This document shows, piece by piece, positions 34,007-47,200 of a DNA stretch of 64,000 bases. A program made the translations under genes and the position numbers. Source of the stretch: Artemisia argyi. Its lineage: Eukaryota > Streptophyta > Magnoliopsida > Asterales > Asteraceae. How positions within the stretch are numbered: the stretch's first letter is position 1; every line of letters starts with the position of its first letter. The stretch lies in NCBI GenBank assembly GCA_030686995.1, contig CM060704.1:170258218-170322217 (forward strand). The letters are read 5' to 3'. The notes below the pieces were generated by a model. That model was given only the letters and a program-made list of their open reading frames with translations. It was not told the DNA's origin and did no database searches.

Positions 34007-34496
34007 AGTAACATCTCCTAGCACGCTTTTGTCACTTTGTCCTTTGACTTTGTCACTAGTAATAAAGATAGAGGAGCTCAGCTTATCTTGAAGTGAACAT
34101 GACTCAACCTAGCTCAACTCAGTAGTATTATGCTAACGCGGGATATATACTATTTGAATAAAATCATCCGATTTATTGAATCGTCTTTACTAAACATCCG
34201 ATTTACGGAGTATTACATTACAGTTTGAATAAAACCATTTTTGTCATCCTGTAACAAAGATTCAGTAAACACTACTGATCAGAATGAAACCACAACATGC
34301 TTGTTTTCGAAATATGATTTTTCACTGAATAACAAAGAATTCTAATAAAAATCAACATTCTAATTACATTGGTGATCAAATACATGATAGCCTAAACAAG
34401 AAAACATACATTAGTTCTTTCTAAACACAGATCAAATTGACATGATCTTGATTCGGGTCATCAATATTTCTTGATCTGCAAATACCTGTGTAGTAA

Positions 34497-37400
34497 TTAT
34501 CTTCCGAATCTCAAGCACCGGTTGTGTTTGGCTTCTTTGATAGTTGGGACTGAAGTAATCCGTTGCTTGTTCTGCTTTGAGGAGAGTTTTTCCATCGCTT
34601 TTATAAACTTGCGTAAGTGTCTTATGTACTCGGGAAAACTTTCAAGGTTTGAATGACCACCACCTTGGACCCACAGTGGATCGTATTTGTCTTTTGCAAG
34701 TTCCCATAACCGTTTCCCGTGCGAAAAATCAACAATATCATCGTTGGTACCCTGTGATTCAAATGAGTCAATAGGGTGTTTGAAACCGACTATTCAGATT
34801 TCAGAAACAAAATATGTTTTTCAAAACGCAAATCCAAACACCCTCTCCCCCTCAGACACTTAGATGAAACCAAGGGCACGTTTTGAATTTCCAAATCCAT
34901 GTAGAATTTTGTTAGCTATTTTCTGTCATCTAGAGTAAAGATAAAGGCACCAACTACGTATAGTCAACAACCAAGTAAAAGTAGTGAAAGTTACTTACAT
35001 GTATAACTAGAACCGGACAGCTTACTTTCTGTACTTTGTCGATATTCTTTACCGAAAAAAGAAAGAGAAGAGTGTTACTGAAACGAAGCCGAGTGATTGG
35101 GTAGAAAGTAATTAAAGGGCAAGTTGGGAATTACCTTAAATATGTCAAACCAGAATGTCATTTTGACAGGATACAGAACGCGGATTCCTGAGAGAATACC
35201 ACTGTGTAGAACAACGCCTCGTAATCTTGGTAGTCGAGAAGCCAAGTGCAACGTGGGACCACTTCCAACGGACTGTCCGTACAAGATCAGGTCTTCTTGC
35301 TTGATTCCATAATTATTCTTCAAACAATTGTAAACAGCCTCTATGTCGTAGTATGTATTAAATTCAGATGGCTAATCACAAGGAAAACAACAAGCGAGGT
35401 TAGTAGTAGAGTGGAAAGTGTTTGATTATCGGCAAAATAAAGCAATTTTGATGACCAAAGTTGAAGTTATCTACGCTTTTTAGTATTGAGGAAAGGATTG
35501 ATATTTTTTACGAAAATAAAACACTGGATTTATTTTGGGTTCGGGATGCCAGGATTTTCTCATAATACCTCAATCACACTTTTTATTTTCATTTCTTGAG
35601 GGTGCAGAGTTTTGTCTTACCTTGCCAGTCGAGGCTCCATATCCCGAATAGTCATAACTGCAATATAAGCAATAGATCATGTGAATACATTATGCAATAT
35701 AACATTACTATAGTTAGCTATTGTCAAAATATTGAAGTTATCCGATAGTTTGTTGACTTTGTTCTATCTAAAAAAGTCACACTGTCCATGTTTGGAACGG
35801 TAAGTCGATATAACAAAGAAATAGAAACTGAAGCATAAAAGGCAAAGATTCACTAATGCATCACTTCCTCTATCACTTAACAGTTAACACATGCAATGTT
35901 TGACTCGTACACACAGTTGACTACTATTAGCCAAATGCCAAAAACGCCATTGTAGATGGAAACTAGCATAACAACCCTGCAAAGACAACTTAAGTCAATT
36001 TGTTATGATATTTGACATATTAAACACTAACCCTGTATATGTGCGGCTTAGTAGTTTGACTTGTAAAAAATGAACTTATTTGTCGAATAGATTTGGAAAA
36101 AATAACCCAATTGCCCCTTGTTAATATTGGAATCTCGAATATTAAATCCAGCTAACCATCATGGTTCACGAAATACCTAGGTTATCTATAAATGTATGGA
36201 AATGGCTTGTCAAACCCCCTCACACACTAAAGCTAATTTGCCCATGGTCAAGGCTATTATAGTTTTGTATACGTGATGCAGATGGCAGTACTGTTTGGAT
36301 GTGCAATTTGATGATCACTTTTTGGATGTGCAATTTGATGATCACTTTTTGCAAACATGAGTGTGTTACAAATTCTTATATCTAAGGAAGTACATAGAGT
36401 GATACGACCCATCCCATACTAGGTCGCATCAAGCCACAAAGCTAGGAGTAGAACTCACTCCAAAAAGCTAGCTCAAAGGAGGAGGGGACACCTAGACTTT
36501 ATAAACCACCAACCAATCCCATACTTGGCCGATGTGGGATCGTAACAATACCCCACGCTTTGAAGAATCAACGTCCTCGTTGGTCACGACTATGCTGGTC
36601 ACGGTTGGCACCCCTCTTTTTGGGTCCAAGCCACCACTCCATAGGCCACCACTCCGAGCTCGTTGGTCACAGCTATGTTGGTCACAGCGTACGATTATAA
36701 TCTTTAAGCTCACTTTTTGGTTTTGGGCTTATGGCTTATTTGGTTTTGGGCTTATGTTTCATAAGCTAACTTTTGTGGCTTATTTTGAAACTTTTCGGCT
36801 TATATAAGCTTTATAACATAAAACACATATATAAGCCGAAAAAATCCAAAATAAGCCACAAAAAGTGAGCTAACATAAGCCCAAAATCAAATAAGTCACA
36901 AGCCGGCTATATAAGCCAAAACAAAACACCCCCAAAATAAAGAAACAAGCACATATGAACACAACAGGAACATATTTTAATAAAATATACTTTGGAAACA
37001 GTAAAACGCCAAAGTTTCTAGGTGGGTGTTTGGGATTGCTTATTTTTTCTGCTTATTTGGTTGTTTTGAAGCAGAAAAGCACTTTTGATATCAAAACAAT
37101 TTTGTGCTTATTTGCTTATTATCAAACACATAAGCAGTTTTTCATAAGTAGCTAACATCTTATTTCATCTTATTTGAAAACACTAGCAGTTTTTCATAAG
37201 TAGCTAACATCTTATTTGAAAACACTACTCTTTTTTAAGCAGCTTAAATGTACTTATTTGAAACACTACTTATTTTTAAGCAGATTATAAGCACTTATTT
37301 TAAGCAAAAATTGCACAAACCCAACCATCCTCCAAATACCCCAAATAAAATCTCCCAAATCAAGAAGCAAACACATATAAGCACAATTACAACAGATTAT

Positions 37401-37765
37401 CAAAACCATAAACATTAAAAAAAACACAAAACTTTGGAAAAATACCTCATAATATTAACTCTAAGATGAGCTCTAAGCTCAATAAACAAGTCCTTCATCT
37501 GACCCAAATCAGCAGCATTACCATGAGAATACAACACAGTCAGCTTCCCAAAAGGATGCTTCCAATATGTAGCCACAACTTTGTTCCCGCCTTTTGTATC
37601 AACCAAATGAACATCAACATTCTTATCAGCTGTTATACCTGTAAAAACATATCTTACTGTCTCACCATCCTCACCATCATCATCATCCTTAAACACATCA
37701 TATGTTGGAGGGTCAGGTGGAAAAAATGCAAATTTTGCAGCAACATTTGAAGTTACATTTCCCAT
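34497..37765 (-). CDS. ABHD17-like alpha/beta hydrolase, 5 exons
   Basis: Exons 37765-37446, 35657-35621, 35371-35135, 35046-34999 and 34751-34497 give 298 residues with phase kept at every join. The start MGNVTS is the family start and an N-myristoylation-type motif; an in-frame ATG six codons upstream is less likely. Seen: the oxyanion region YSHGNAADLGQ, SYDYSGYGASTGK, nucleophile Ser153 in GQSVGSG, an acidic GTNDDIVD (218-222), and His247 in GGGH. Relatives are membrane-associated serine hydrolases; the animal ABHD17 proteins remove palmitate from proteins, and a similar role here is inference. Intron 1 holds a TRIM-like repeat and MITEs. The last exon is the source of the fragments at 1 and 21494. 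Confidence 0.92.
36390..36680. mobile_element. TRIM/LTR-like repeat in hydrolase intron 1
   Basis: Contains TTTATAAACC, then CCGATGTGGGATCGTAACA, a combination typical of the end of small plant LTRs, with GGTCACA repeats after it. Boundaries and target duplication are not clear. Confidence 0.35.
36700..36935. mobile_element. Foldback MITE in hydrolase intron 1
   Basis: Left-arm sequences such as GGGCTTATG, GTGGCTTATTTTG and TTCGGCTTATATAAGC recur as reverse complements on the right (ATATAAGCCGAAAA, CAAAATAAGCCACAAAAAGTG, CATAAGCCC). It ends near ACAAAACACCCCC. A related foldback is in the eL39 intron. Confidence 0.7.
37020..37345. mobile_element. MITE with GGGTGTTTGG-type ends in hydrolase intron 1
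   Basis: Starts GGTGGGTGTTTGGGATTG and ends CCATCCTCCAAATACCCC, roughly inverse. It includes a direct repeat of TTTTTCATAAGTAGCTAACATCTTATTT (37138 and 37190 regions). Confidence 0.55.
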
Positions 37766-38130
37766 TGCAGTACAAGAAACCACTTCATCAAGATTGTTAA
37801 AGATTTGGTTTTTATAAATGGGTTTGAATCTTTTTGGTCAAATTTTTATAAAAAATGAGTTTTTTTTTTAAAAAAAAAAAAAAGAAAAAAAGATGTTTGG
37901 TTTGTGTTGTTTTGAGAGAGATGGCGATGATGTCTATTTAAGTCTTTAGATTTGGCAGCTTTGTTGCATTAAAGTTACAATGATGTTCTGTTCTGGTTTG
38001 TACAGTTTTATTTTGTACTTTTTAGTTTCTTTTATTTTTATATTAATATTTGTAATAGTTGTTTTTTATTGACATTGGTTTTGTACTTTTGTTTGTTAAC
38101 ATTAACTTAGACATTACCAAAAGATGTTTT
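37766..38130. other. Hydrolase 5' flank
   Basis: A poly(A)/poly(T)-rich stretch at 37858-37890 and AGAGAGATGG near 37915. No clear TATA box. This is the likely 5' UTR and promoter of the hydrolase. Confidence 0.4.
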
Positions 38131-38149
38131 ATGTTTACCCTTAATACTT

Positions 38150-38415
38150 TAATAGTATCGATTGACCGATTAGCTAAGAGGTTATGAGTTCAAGTATAAA
38201 CGGATTATTGCCCCGGTGGTATCATTCTTTGAGCGCTAACGATGAGTTGACCATGGTCAAGGAGAGTCTATTGAGGAAATGGTTTGGGTTGAGTCCCAAC
38301 TCCTTACTGAATAGATAGTTGGAACATCATCTGGGCTCGTCTTGGGAAAGAGTCAGTTGATATTTACGAGTGCAACGCGTTAGGGTTTCTAGTCGATTCA
38401 AGCTTTTAAAGATTA
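38150..38415 (+). mobile_element. SINE-like repeat (first copy)
   Basis: TTAGCTAAGAGGTTATGAGTTCAAGT resembles pol III control boxes. GGTGGTATCATTC, GAGTTGACC..GGTCAAGGA and CTTGGGAAAG are shared in the same order with 50395-50555. It is probably a tRNA-derived retroposon family; ends were not fixed. Confidence 0.35.
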
Positions 38416-41285
38416 TGGTTTTTAGTTTTAGTCAACGTACATATTATGATATAGTGTGTATTTGTGTCTCTTCGTTTAGAAAGAACATGAGCCTTAAATA
38501 TGATATCTTACACGATTGTTGTCGAAAAGGTTAGAACCTTACAAACCAAATGAATGAAATTGGAAATTGTACACCTTTTAAATTTGCAACTTTTTTTTTT
38601 TTATAATTAAAAGCTTGTAGCTAAGGTATTCAAACAAAGCTTTTTCAAGATTGGAGCTTTATTTTTAAAACAAAAAACTTACAGCTCTAAAAAAGTTTTA
38701 AACAATTGCTCACTAAACAGGCCTGAGTATGTTTAGTTTGGTTTTAAGTTTTGGAGTTTTCTGTATTAAATTTAGTTAGGTTTTGATAACGGCCGAAACT
38801 GACAGAAATTGAAAGGGCACATTTCTTGTTTGTTAAGTTGTAAAAGTTCCAAAAGGATTTCATGTTGTGTTTTAATGTTATACATGTGTACTTTTTAAGG
38901 TTATTGATTTCGTGTCACCAAAAACAATGTTATCTTGTTGAGTATTTAAGACCTTAAGTACTGGCATACTAAGTTTTCATCTGATTTATATCATTGTTTG
39001 TTACTTTGTTGTACAAACAAGGTGATATAAAATCGACTAGTCATATCATGTTACGTTTACAGACACATTCAATGGATCACTAGAAAATGTCTTAGAATTA
39101 AATCAGTTTCATTATGATTTATTTCCATCCTGCAAATTTTATAAGGAATTGCATTCACTTATAATTCAAAAAAATAACAATTTGCATATTCTTTTGATGA
39201 AGTTATGCATCTCCTTTTGAAATGTAGTAATACTAAGAGTCTAAAAACTTCATGAAAATAGAAGTTATTTGGTTTTCTTTTCGAAAACCGTCAGGAGGGA
39301 GCAGGGTGGGCACGTGCCCAGTGCCCTCTTAGCGAAAAAATTGTAGAGTAAATTTTTTAAAATATCTGGTTATTTTTGTAATTTGCCCTCTAACGAACTG
39401 ATTTGTAGTGTAGTTTTTAAAAATTATCAAAGTTTGCCCCATCGACCATAACATTCTGACTCCGCCTGCTTGCCAAGCCGTACTTGGTTCTATCGTAAAT
39501 TAAACGCGATGGATTTACTTGTCAAATTTTCAAGTATAACAAAGCTCTAATGTTTATTGCTAGAACTACAAATCACCATAATCCCGTAAATCTCTATGTG
39601 GTCATTCAAATATTGTTCAAAACAACAAATTGACATGAAAATTCATAAATTGATCCTACTTTTTTGAGTCAGGGAAAAAATTATACAACATGCACATGTA
39701 TACTAAAATTTCATTACCTATTTATTAATTTACAATATCTTGGAGATGAACAACCACACAATGACACAATGCACATGTAGGTATACTTAACATGGTTTGG
39801 TAATATCAAGTATTATCATAACTAGTAATGGAAGGTCTAAGTTGAAATGCATTTATAAAAATAGTGTCATGAGGTATGGTGGGTGATCTAATCCAATTAA
39901 CAATCCATTGTCACCAAACTTTGCATTTTCTAAGGAGAAACTATATTTATACTAACCCATAACTCATAACAACTTCTAAAAAAACAAATATTTGCTTGTA
40001 ATAAAACAAACTTTAACACCTATATTCTTTCACAGATAAAGATGAGATTATTTGTATTAAAAAGGAGTGACTGGGTCAAAAAGAAAAAAATATATATATA
40101 TGAAAGAAATCACAAAAGCCAATGCCTTGAACAAAGCTAAAGATGAAAACATGGGCTTTTCCTTTTCTATGTAACTGCATTATCAGATTTTCGATCGATT
40201 AAATATTAGTAATCATTTCATCATGAAAGCTAAAACTAGCAAAATCATCTTTAGCAAAAGCTTGGCATGATCCAAATAAAGGACATTTTGTATGATGAGT
40301 AAAGAATGTACCATCAAAATTAAACAAGAAGAAGTAAACAAATGAAATAAAGTAAAGGTGGTGTACTATTCTATAAAAATGAGTCAAACACTTACAAAAT
40401 TGGTTACAAATTTGACCTACCATCAGCTTTAATAGGTTTCATTTCACCTTTCAATAACATGTCTAGTTGATAGTGGGCCAATAGTTTCATGTGAACTTCA
40501 CCTGCCCATGCAGCACAAAGTACTAGCAAAGGTTTAATACTTTGATTAGTGGTTTAGTCTCTTAACCTTGATTTGAAAATTTGAAATTTTTTAATTTGAA
40601 ATCTTTCAGGAATTCAGGCAGTAATGTGTTACCAACACTTCTGGAATACGCCTACGGACCAAAGTAGCTAAAGATTTTGCTTGTCTAACAATGGGCGTTA
40701 GGCGTGGTTTTCAAAAAGGAAATAGAAAGACACGACACCCCACCCTACCGGTAAAAAAGACAATTATGAGAGGGTTATCGTGTCAAAAGTTCATTCGCGA
40801 AGGAAACGTGGTATATAAGTTTGTGATGGATATCAGTATATTATGGCCGACCTGATGAAACGACTTATAGATAGATTGATTCCTAATATCATGGTCATAG
40901 TCAATTTGGGGTCACAACATCATCAACTCGGTCTTAGTTGAGTTAGGTAGGAAGAGACAAAAACATTCTAGTCTCGAGAGAATCAAATATACGGTAGCGT
41001 TCTTTCAAAGAAATAACCAATATTCCTTGACAGTAATGTTACAGCGATTTGTGTTGCATGGCAGTGGTTGTAATGTATGCCTAAACTTACGTTAAATCTA
41101 TCAACTTACATGGAATCTATCAACAAGTCCCTAATAGTAACATTAGGCTTTATTAAGATACTGAATTTGATGTATATAAGATTATAAGTGCATACAGCAT
41201 ATGTGACTTAAGTATACACAATACCAAAAGGCTTTTGGCACTAAACTATCCCTGCAATGATGAATGATCAATGGGTATATAGTTC
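38416..41285. other. Intergenic region
   Basis: No gene seen on either strand; only short, composition-poor open frames. Around 39290-39470 there is a repeat-like patch (GGGTGGGCACGTGCCCAGTGCCC then CCATCGACCATAACATTCTGACTCCGCC) of the sort left by degraded transposons. Confidence 0.45.
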
Positions 41286-44200
41286 TTATAAATTAGAGGC
41301 GTTGGACAAGTTATTACTAAACAGAATATGTTCCTCCTCGACATTAGTGTAATCTCCAATTACCGAAAGCCAAGTTTCTGCAATTTTCACGAGGTTTCCT
41401 TCCTTGGACTCTATTAAAGTAAAGGCACGCAGTGTACCTTCTGAGTTGGGTGTAAAAGTAGAAGTGTCGTTGGTTGAGCTGCTGCTGCTGCCATCAGTTT
41501 GTTGTTTGTGAGGGAATATTTTGACCCTTGGAACGATGGCCCCGTTTAGGTATACAGTGTTGTCATCTACCACAATCATTTTACGTGGACCGTTTCCAAA
41601 CGCCAGCTCTTTATGCATGTGACCAAACACAACGAGGGCCACAGAATGTTTGGTGTCCCCTTTAAGTTGAGATATAGCAAGTGCTAGATCTGTACCATTA
41701 AATGACATGTGTAAGCACACGATATGTATACAAAACTGCACATGTATGTTTGAAAGTGACAATTTCGATTAATGGGTCGATTATGTTTATGTTTGATCAT
41801 TAACGGGTTAGCTAATTTGGAAGAAAAGAAAGTCAAATTGGTCAAAAAGTTAGTGTATTTTTATTGCTACACCCTCCTAAATAGTTTTATTCAAAAAGTT
41901 ACTGTAAATAATTATTGGAATAACATCATTTTGTAATGGTATTGGACACACAGACACACTACTTATTGATAAGAAAACATAATAAATCTGGAGAAGTATT
42001 TTGGGTTATATCCAACCCAAGCCGACCCGTTACCAAAAAGCACCTATTTGAGCGGTTACAATTTACAAACCTCTGTGAGCCACCCAATTTGCCAATTGCC
42101 ACATGGCCCACATCTAGGGATTTTTATTAATTATGATAGAGAAGAATTCCTGATGCAGGTTGGTACATTTAAAAACATACAACAACAACAACAACACACC
42201 CAATCCCGCAGGGGCGGGGGGTACATTTAAAAACATAATCTGAGTTAATTAGAGATGCATTTCATTAATATAAATTTTCTGGAATTTTATACTTGATTCT
42301 TACGATTTTGAATTGTTTAAAGAATACATAAAAGAAACTATAAACATTTCAGATATAAGGATCAGAAAAAGTGACTTTAGCCGAAGTCATATATAAGTTG
42401 CAGCAAGAGAGCAAGAATTGTACCACCTCTCATCCTCAAAAAGATTTGCACACTGGCTCCTAGTTGTCAAATGAGTTGTACTTTAAATCTGGAAATTTAA
42501 TTTTTATGCAGGAAAACTGGTAAACCACATTATCAGTCTATCATGTACAAGTAGTAGATTATAATTATTTCGGAGATGCAAGAAAAAGAATTTGGAAAGC
42601 AGTATGCTTGGATTTCTAGAATCAAAAGTGTAATGCTTTTGGGAATGATGGAGTAACAGATTATTTCTACGCACTAAGCATCTAAGCATATGCAACCCAT
42701 GAAAATTATGTGTTGTCGATCACAGCATGGTAAACACATTGCATAAAAGGTAATTATCACCTGGATCACCATGGTCTCCACCTGAACGCACCCAATCTCG
42801 TCCACAAATGTCATCCATGTTAGAACCAAGACCTGAACACACAAAATACAATATGCAGCGTAATAGATTAACCAGTTGACAATCAAACGTAGAGGTGGCA
42901 ATCTGACCTTTCGACTTATGAAAGGGTCGATTCAGGTTATGTGTTATCTCCAACGGGTCAAAAAAGAGGTAAAAAGTGAGGAGGTCAGATGGGTTAAACT
43001 AGTCAAACGTAGAAAGTCAACCCAAAATGATTTATAATGCATAATTACAAGTTTACAACCTACAAAATCACTTTGTTTAAAAAAAATTATATATTATTAT
43101 TAATTTTCTCGGATCATATATAGAGGACAGATTACTAATAAAAAATGGACAATAAAGTGTTTTGGACTTTTGGGTCGACAGAAACCACCCATTTTGACCT
43201 GACCCACCCCTTTGCCACCTCTAGGGAAATGTGAAAAAAAGGAAGGAAAATATATGGGTATGTTGAGCAAGTCACATACCGGTGGGTCCATTGTGAGCAA
43301 GAAGAATGATGGAATGATTCTTTGGTGTCCCTACAGCTGCTTCAGAGATTTTCTTCGCACTGTCATTCATGTTGTGAACTCCATATCTACCATGTGGTTT
43401 TCAATATCAGCAGGCAATTCATAAGACTTATCTAGCTTAGGTCATGTAAAATTGCAGCAATAGAAGCAACATACTCCCAAGTCCCAACATCAACAGATGA
43501 GCATTTCTAGCTCACAATGTATATATGGTAAATCGCGTTTACCATTGTGACATGTAAATCACTAGAACTTTAGAAGTCATTATTATAATATTATTTATGG
43601 TAACCCAAAAATCATTATTTGCCATACAATTTTATGTCCGCTTATTAGTAAATAATACAAAAATGACCTTATTTGGAATCTTGATAGACTACATATTTGG
43701 AAAGGAATTAGTTGAAACTTGAAACCTTATAGCACAAAAATAAAAATAAAATAAAAATAAAAATACAAGAAAAAAACAATGACCTTTTAGCCAGAAGTTG
43801 CTTTCTAAATAACCTTTCACCTCCACAAGAAAATGGGCGCCCTCCAATTACACTCAGCTTCAATGAATGGAAGTCCAAACGTTTGTAACCAACATGCTCT
43901 TCCCCAAAACTGGATGTCACGATATGCATCAAGGTTATATAGCAAAATGGAAATATAGCAAAACAGATTATTTCAGAGTAATGACTCAATCGTTCTGGAC
44001 CTTCTGGTCAAACCTAGGTTACATTGTAAAAATAATAAATCCACTCACAATCGACAGCAGCCTTTTTGTCGTATTTACACAAATATCTACTTGTAATAAA
44101 TATGATTCTTAATTGTGAAAAATACAACACAACATCTTATGCAAGGGGCATGACAACGTAAATAGATTAATAACATTCTACAACAACAACAACATACCCA

Positions 44201-47200
44201 ATCCCGCGAAGGCGAGGTATGGGGGAGGTAGAAATGTAGACAGGTCCTACCCCTACCCCAGGCAAAACCTGGGAGTAGAGAGACTGCTTCCAGGGAGACC
44301 TCCGGCACGTGCACCAGTGCGAGTGATAGAGAAACTAAAAAGAATCAAGTAGTAAAAGAGCAACAAGTAAAAGCAAAAGAAGCAAGCAACCAACCAGCAA
44401 GGGGCCAAGTACAAAAGACAACAAATAAAACATGCAAACAAACAGAGCACCAAAACAACAAACAAACAATAAACTAGGGGCAAGACAAACAAAACATGCA
44501 AACAAAGCAAGAAGGGCAAAAGAAAGAGAGCAAAAGAAAAGCCAAAAACAAACACAACAAAGCAAGGACGCGAAAGCAAGCGGGCAAAAGGCAAGAAGAG
44601 CACCACAAAAACAAAGCAAGGCAACGCAGGGGGCTAAAGCTAAGGCAAAGCAAAGGGAAAAGAGGCACCACTAGCCTACTACAAACCTAAAAAGGGAAGA
44701 GTAACGGGGCCACTAAACCTAACGTGCACAGGGCAAACTAAACCTAAAAGGCAAAGGGGCAGGGCAACAAAGGGAAGAGAAAAGACCCAGACGCAAAGGC
44801 AAGCACCTACAACCCTACCGACACTACCCGCAAGTTCTAATCCTAGCTCTCCACACATTCCTATCTGAGATCATGTCCTCGGACAAGAGAAGCTCCTTCA
44901 TGTCTAGCCTAAGTCGATCCTCCCACCTGAGCTTAGGTCTTCCCCTCCTCCTCAGACCGTCGACCATCAGCGCTTCGACTCTCCTAACCGGTGCTATTTG
45001 TGGCCTCCTTCTGACATGACCGAACCACCTCAACCTTCCTTCTCGCATCTTCGAGATTATAGTTTCAACTTCAAGTTCCGCTCTGAAAACTCCGTTCGGG
45101 ATCATGTCAAGCATCGTCTTACCACAAATCCACCTAAGCATCCTCAGTTCAGCCACTTCCACTCTGTTAGCTTGAGCTTTTGTGATAGGCCAACATTCTG
45201 ACCCGTACAAGATAGCCGGTCTGATTGCCACCTTATAAAATTTTCCCTTAAGCTTAAAGGGGACTTTCTTATCACAGAGTACTCCTGACGACGCCCTCCA
45301 TTTCGCCCAACCTGCTCTAATACGGTGGGTAACGTCCTCGTCTATCCTTCCTGATTTGTGTATCACCGAACCCAAATACCTAAAAGACTCCTTAGGTTGA
45401 AGAATCTGGTCTCCAATACGAACTTCCTCCTCGTTTCGGCCGATCTCGTAGCTACCGAAATCACATCTCATGTAATCCGTCTTCTCTCTGCTCACCCGAA
45501 GCCCCTTGTCTTCCAAAGCCTCGCGCCAGTGTTCCAGTCTGTTCCAGTCTGTAGTTTAACCCTTCGGCCGATTCTGCAACCAACACAATATCATCTGCGA
45601 ATATCATGCTCCAAGGAATGCCCTCTTGTATCCCTCGGGATATCTCATCGAGAATCAAGGCGAAAAGGTAAGGGCTAATGGCTGATCCTTGGTGAAGTCC
45701 AACTTTCACCGGGAAAAACTCAGTGCACCCCACCGTGCACCGTACGCGGGTCTTCACCCCATCGTACATATCCCTAATGAAGTATCTCCTTGGGGTCCCT
45801 TTTTCTATTAGAGTCCTCCATATCAACTCTCGTGGGACACTATCGTATGCCTTTTCTAGGTCAATGAAGGCCATATGCAAATCTCTCTGTCTTTCTCTAT
45901 ACTTCTCCATAACACTTCTAAGGAGGTGGATAGCCTCGACCGAGGACCTCCCTGGCATAAATCCGAATTGGTTTTCTGACACCCTCGTCTCCCTTCTTAA
46001 CCTCCTCTCTATAACTCTCTCCCAGAGCTTCATGGTGTGACTAAGTAGCTTAATACCCCTATAGTTGCTACACACTTGAGCGTCTCCCTTGTTCTTGAAG
46101 ATGGGGATGACTTCGCTGAGTCTCCATTCATCTGGCATCTTTGCACCGGAGAATATCTTGTTGAAGAGACAAGTCAACCATATAACCCCCTCATCTCCTA
46201 GGCTCCTCCAGGCTTCTATGGGTATTTGATCCGGGCCTACAGCTTTGTTTCTACCCATCTTCTGTAGAGCAACCTTCACTTCTTCTTGGCTGATCCTCGA
46301 GTAGTAGCATTCGGGTACCAAAAGTTGGCTAGGGTCATCTCGTTCACCCCTTCCTTCGGTGTTCCCCTCGTTAAAGAGAGAGGAAAAACATTGTCCCCAT
46401 CTCTTCCTAATACCTTCTTCGTTCACGATGGTACGTCCTCCTTCATCTTTGATGCATTTGATGTTTCCTAAGTCCCTTCTTCTTCTCTCACGGGCTTTAG
46501 CAATTCTGAAGATATCGTTTGCTCCCTCCTTGGAGTCCAATTTCTTATACAAATCTTCGTACGCCTTGTCCTTCGCCACTGCTACAGCCTTTTTTGCTTC
46601 TCTTTTAGCCATTTTATACCTCTCTTCCGCAGAGGCCCTATCTGCTTGGTCGCTCTCTCTGCTCAAAAGAAACTCTTTGAACCGAGCTTGTTTCTCCGCC
46701 ACTTTAACTTGCACCTCCTCACTGAACCACCAAGATTCCCTGCGGGTTGACTGGGTTCTCACTGACCCACTAGTCACGCCTATGGAATCCTTTGCAGCGT
46801 CTCTAATGGTGCAGGCAAGGGTGTTCCACATCTGATCTGCATCATAAGAAGTTAAGTCTTCCACCCGAGCCGAAAAACCCTCTGAGACTTTCGCTCTAAA
46901 CGACTCCACCGCTTCTCCGTTCAGTTTCTTCCACAAAATCCTTGGCATCCCTGTCGCCTCTCCCCTGTGACGACGTCTCTGAAAAAGAACGTCCAGGGCA
47001 ATCAATTTGTGTTGTGATGAGCATGCCTCGCCCGGGAAAACCCTGCAATCCTTACACGCCCTAAGGTCATCTCTGCGCACCAGCAGGTAGTCAATCTGGG
47101 TGCTGTGACCCCCGCTCTGAAAGGTAATTAAGTGGACGTCCCTCTTCTTGAAGAAAGAGTTCGCAACCACTAAGTTGTGAGCGGTAGCAAATTCTAGAAT

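Noticed and set aside
38150..38200. A true tRNA gene
   Set aside because: The box-like motifs are too close together and no cloverleaf is visible; a SINE relic fits better.
44253..44690. Hydrophobic and Lys/Gln-rich frames of 65-123 codons
   Set aside because: They come from the base-skewed 3' UTR of the LINE; no family features, and opposite-strand frames are equally open.
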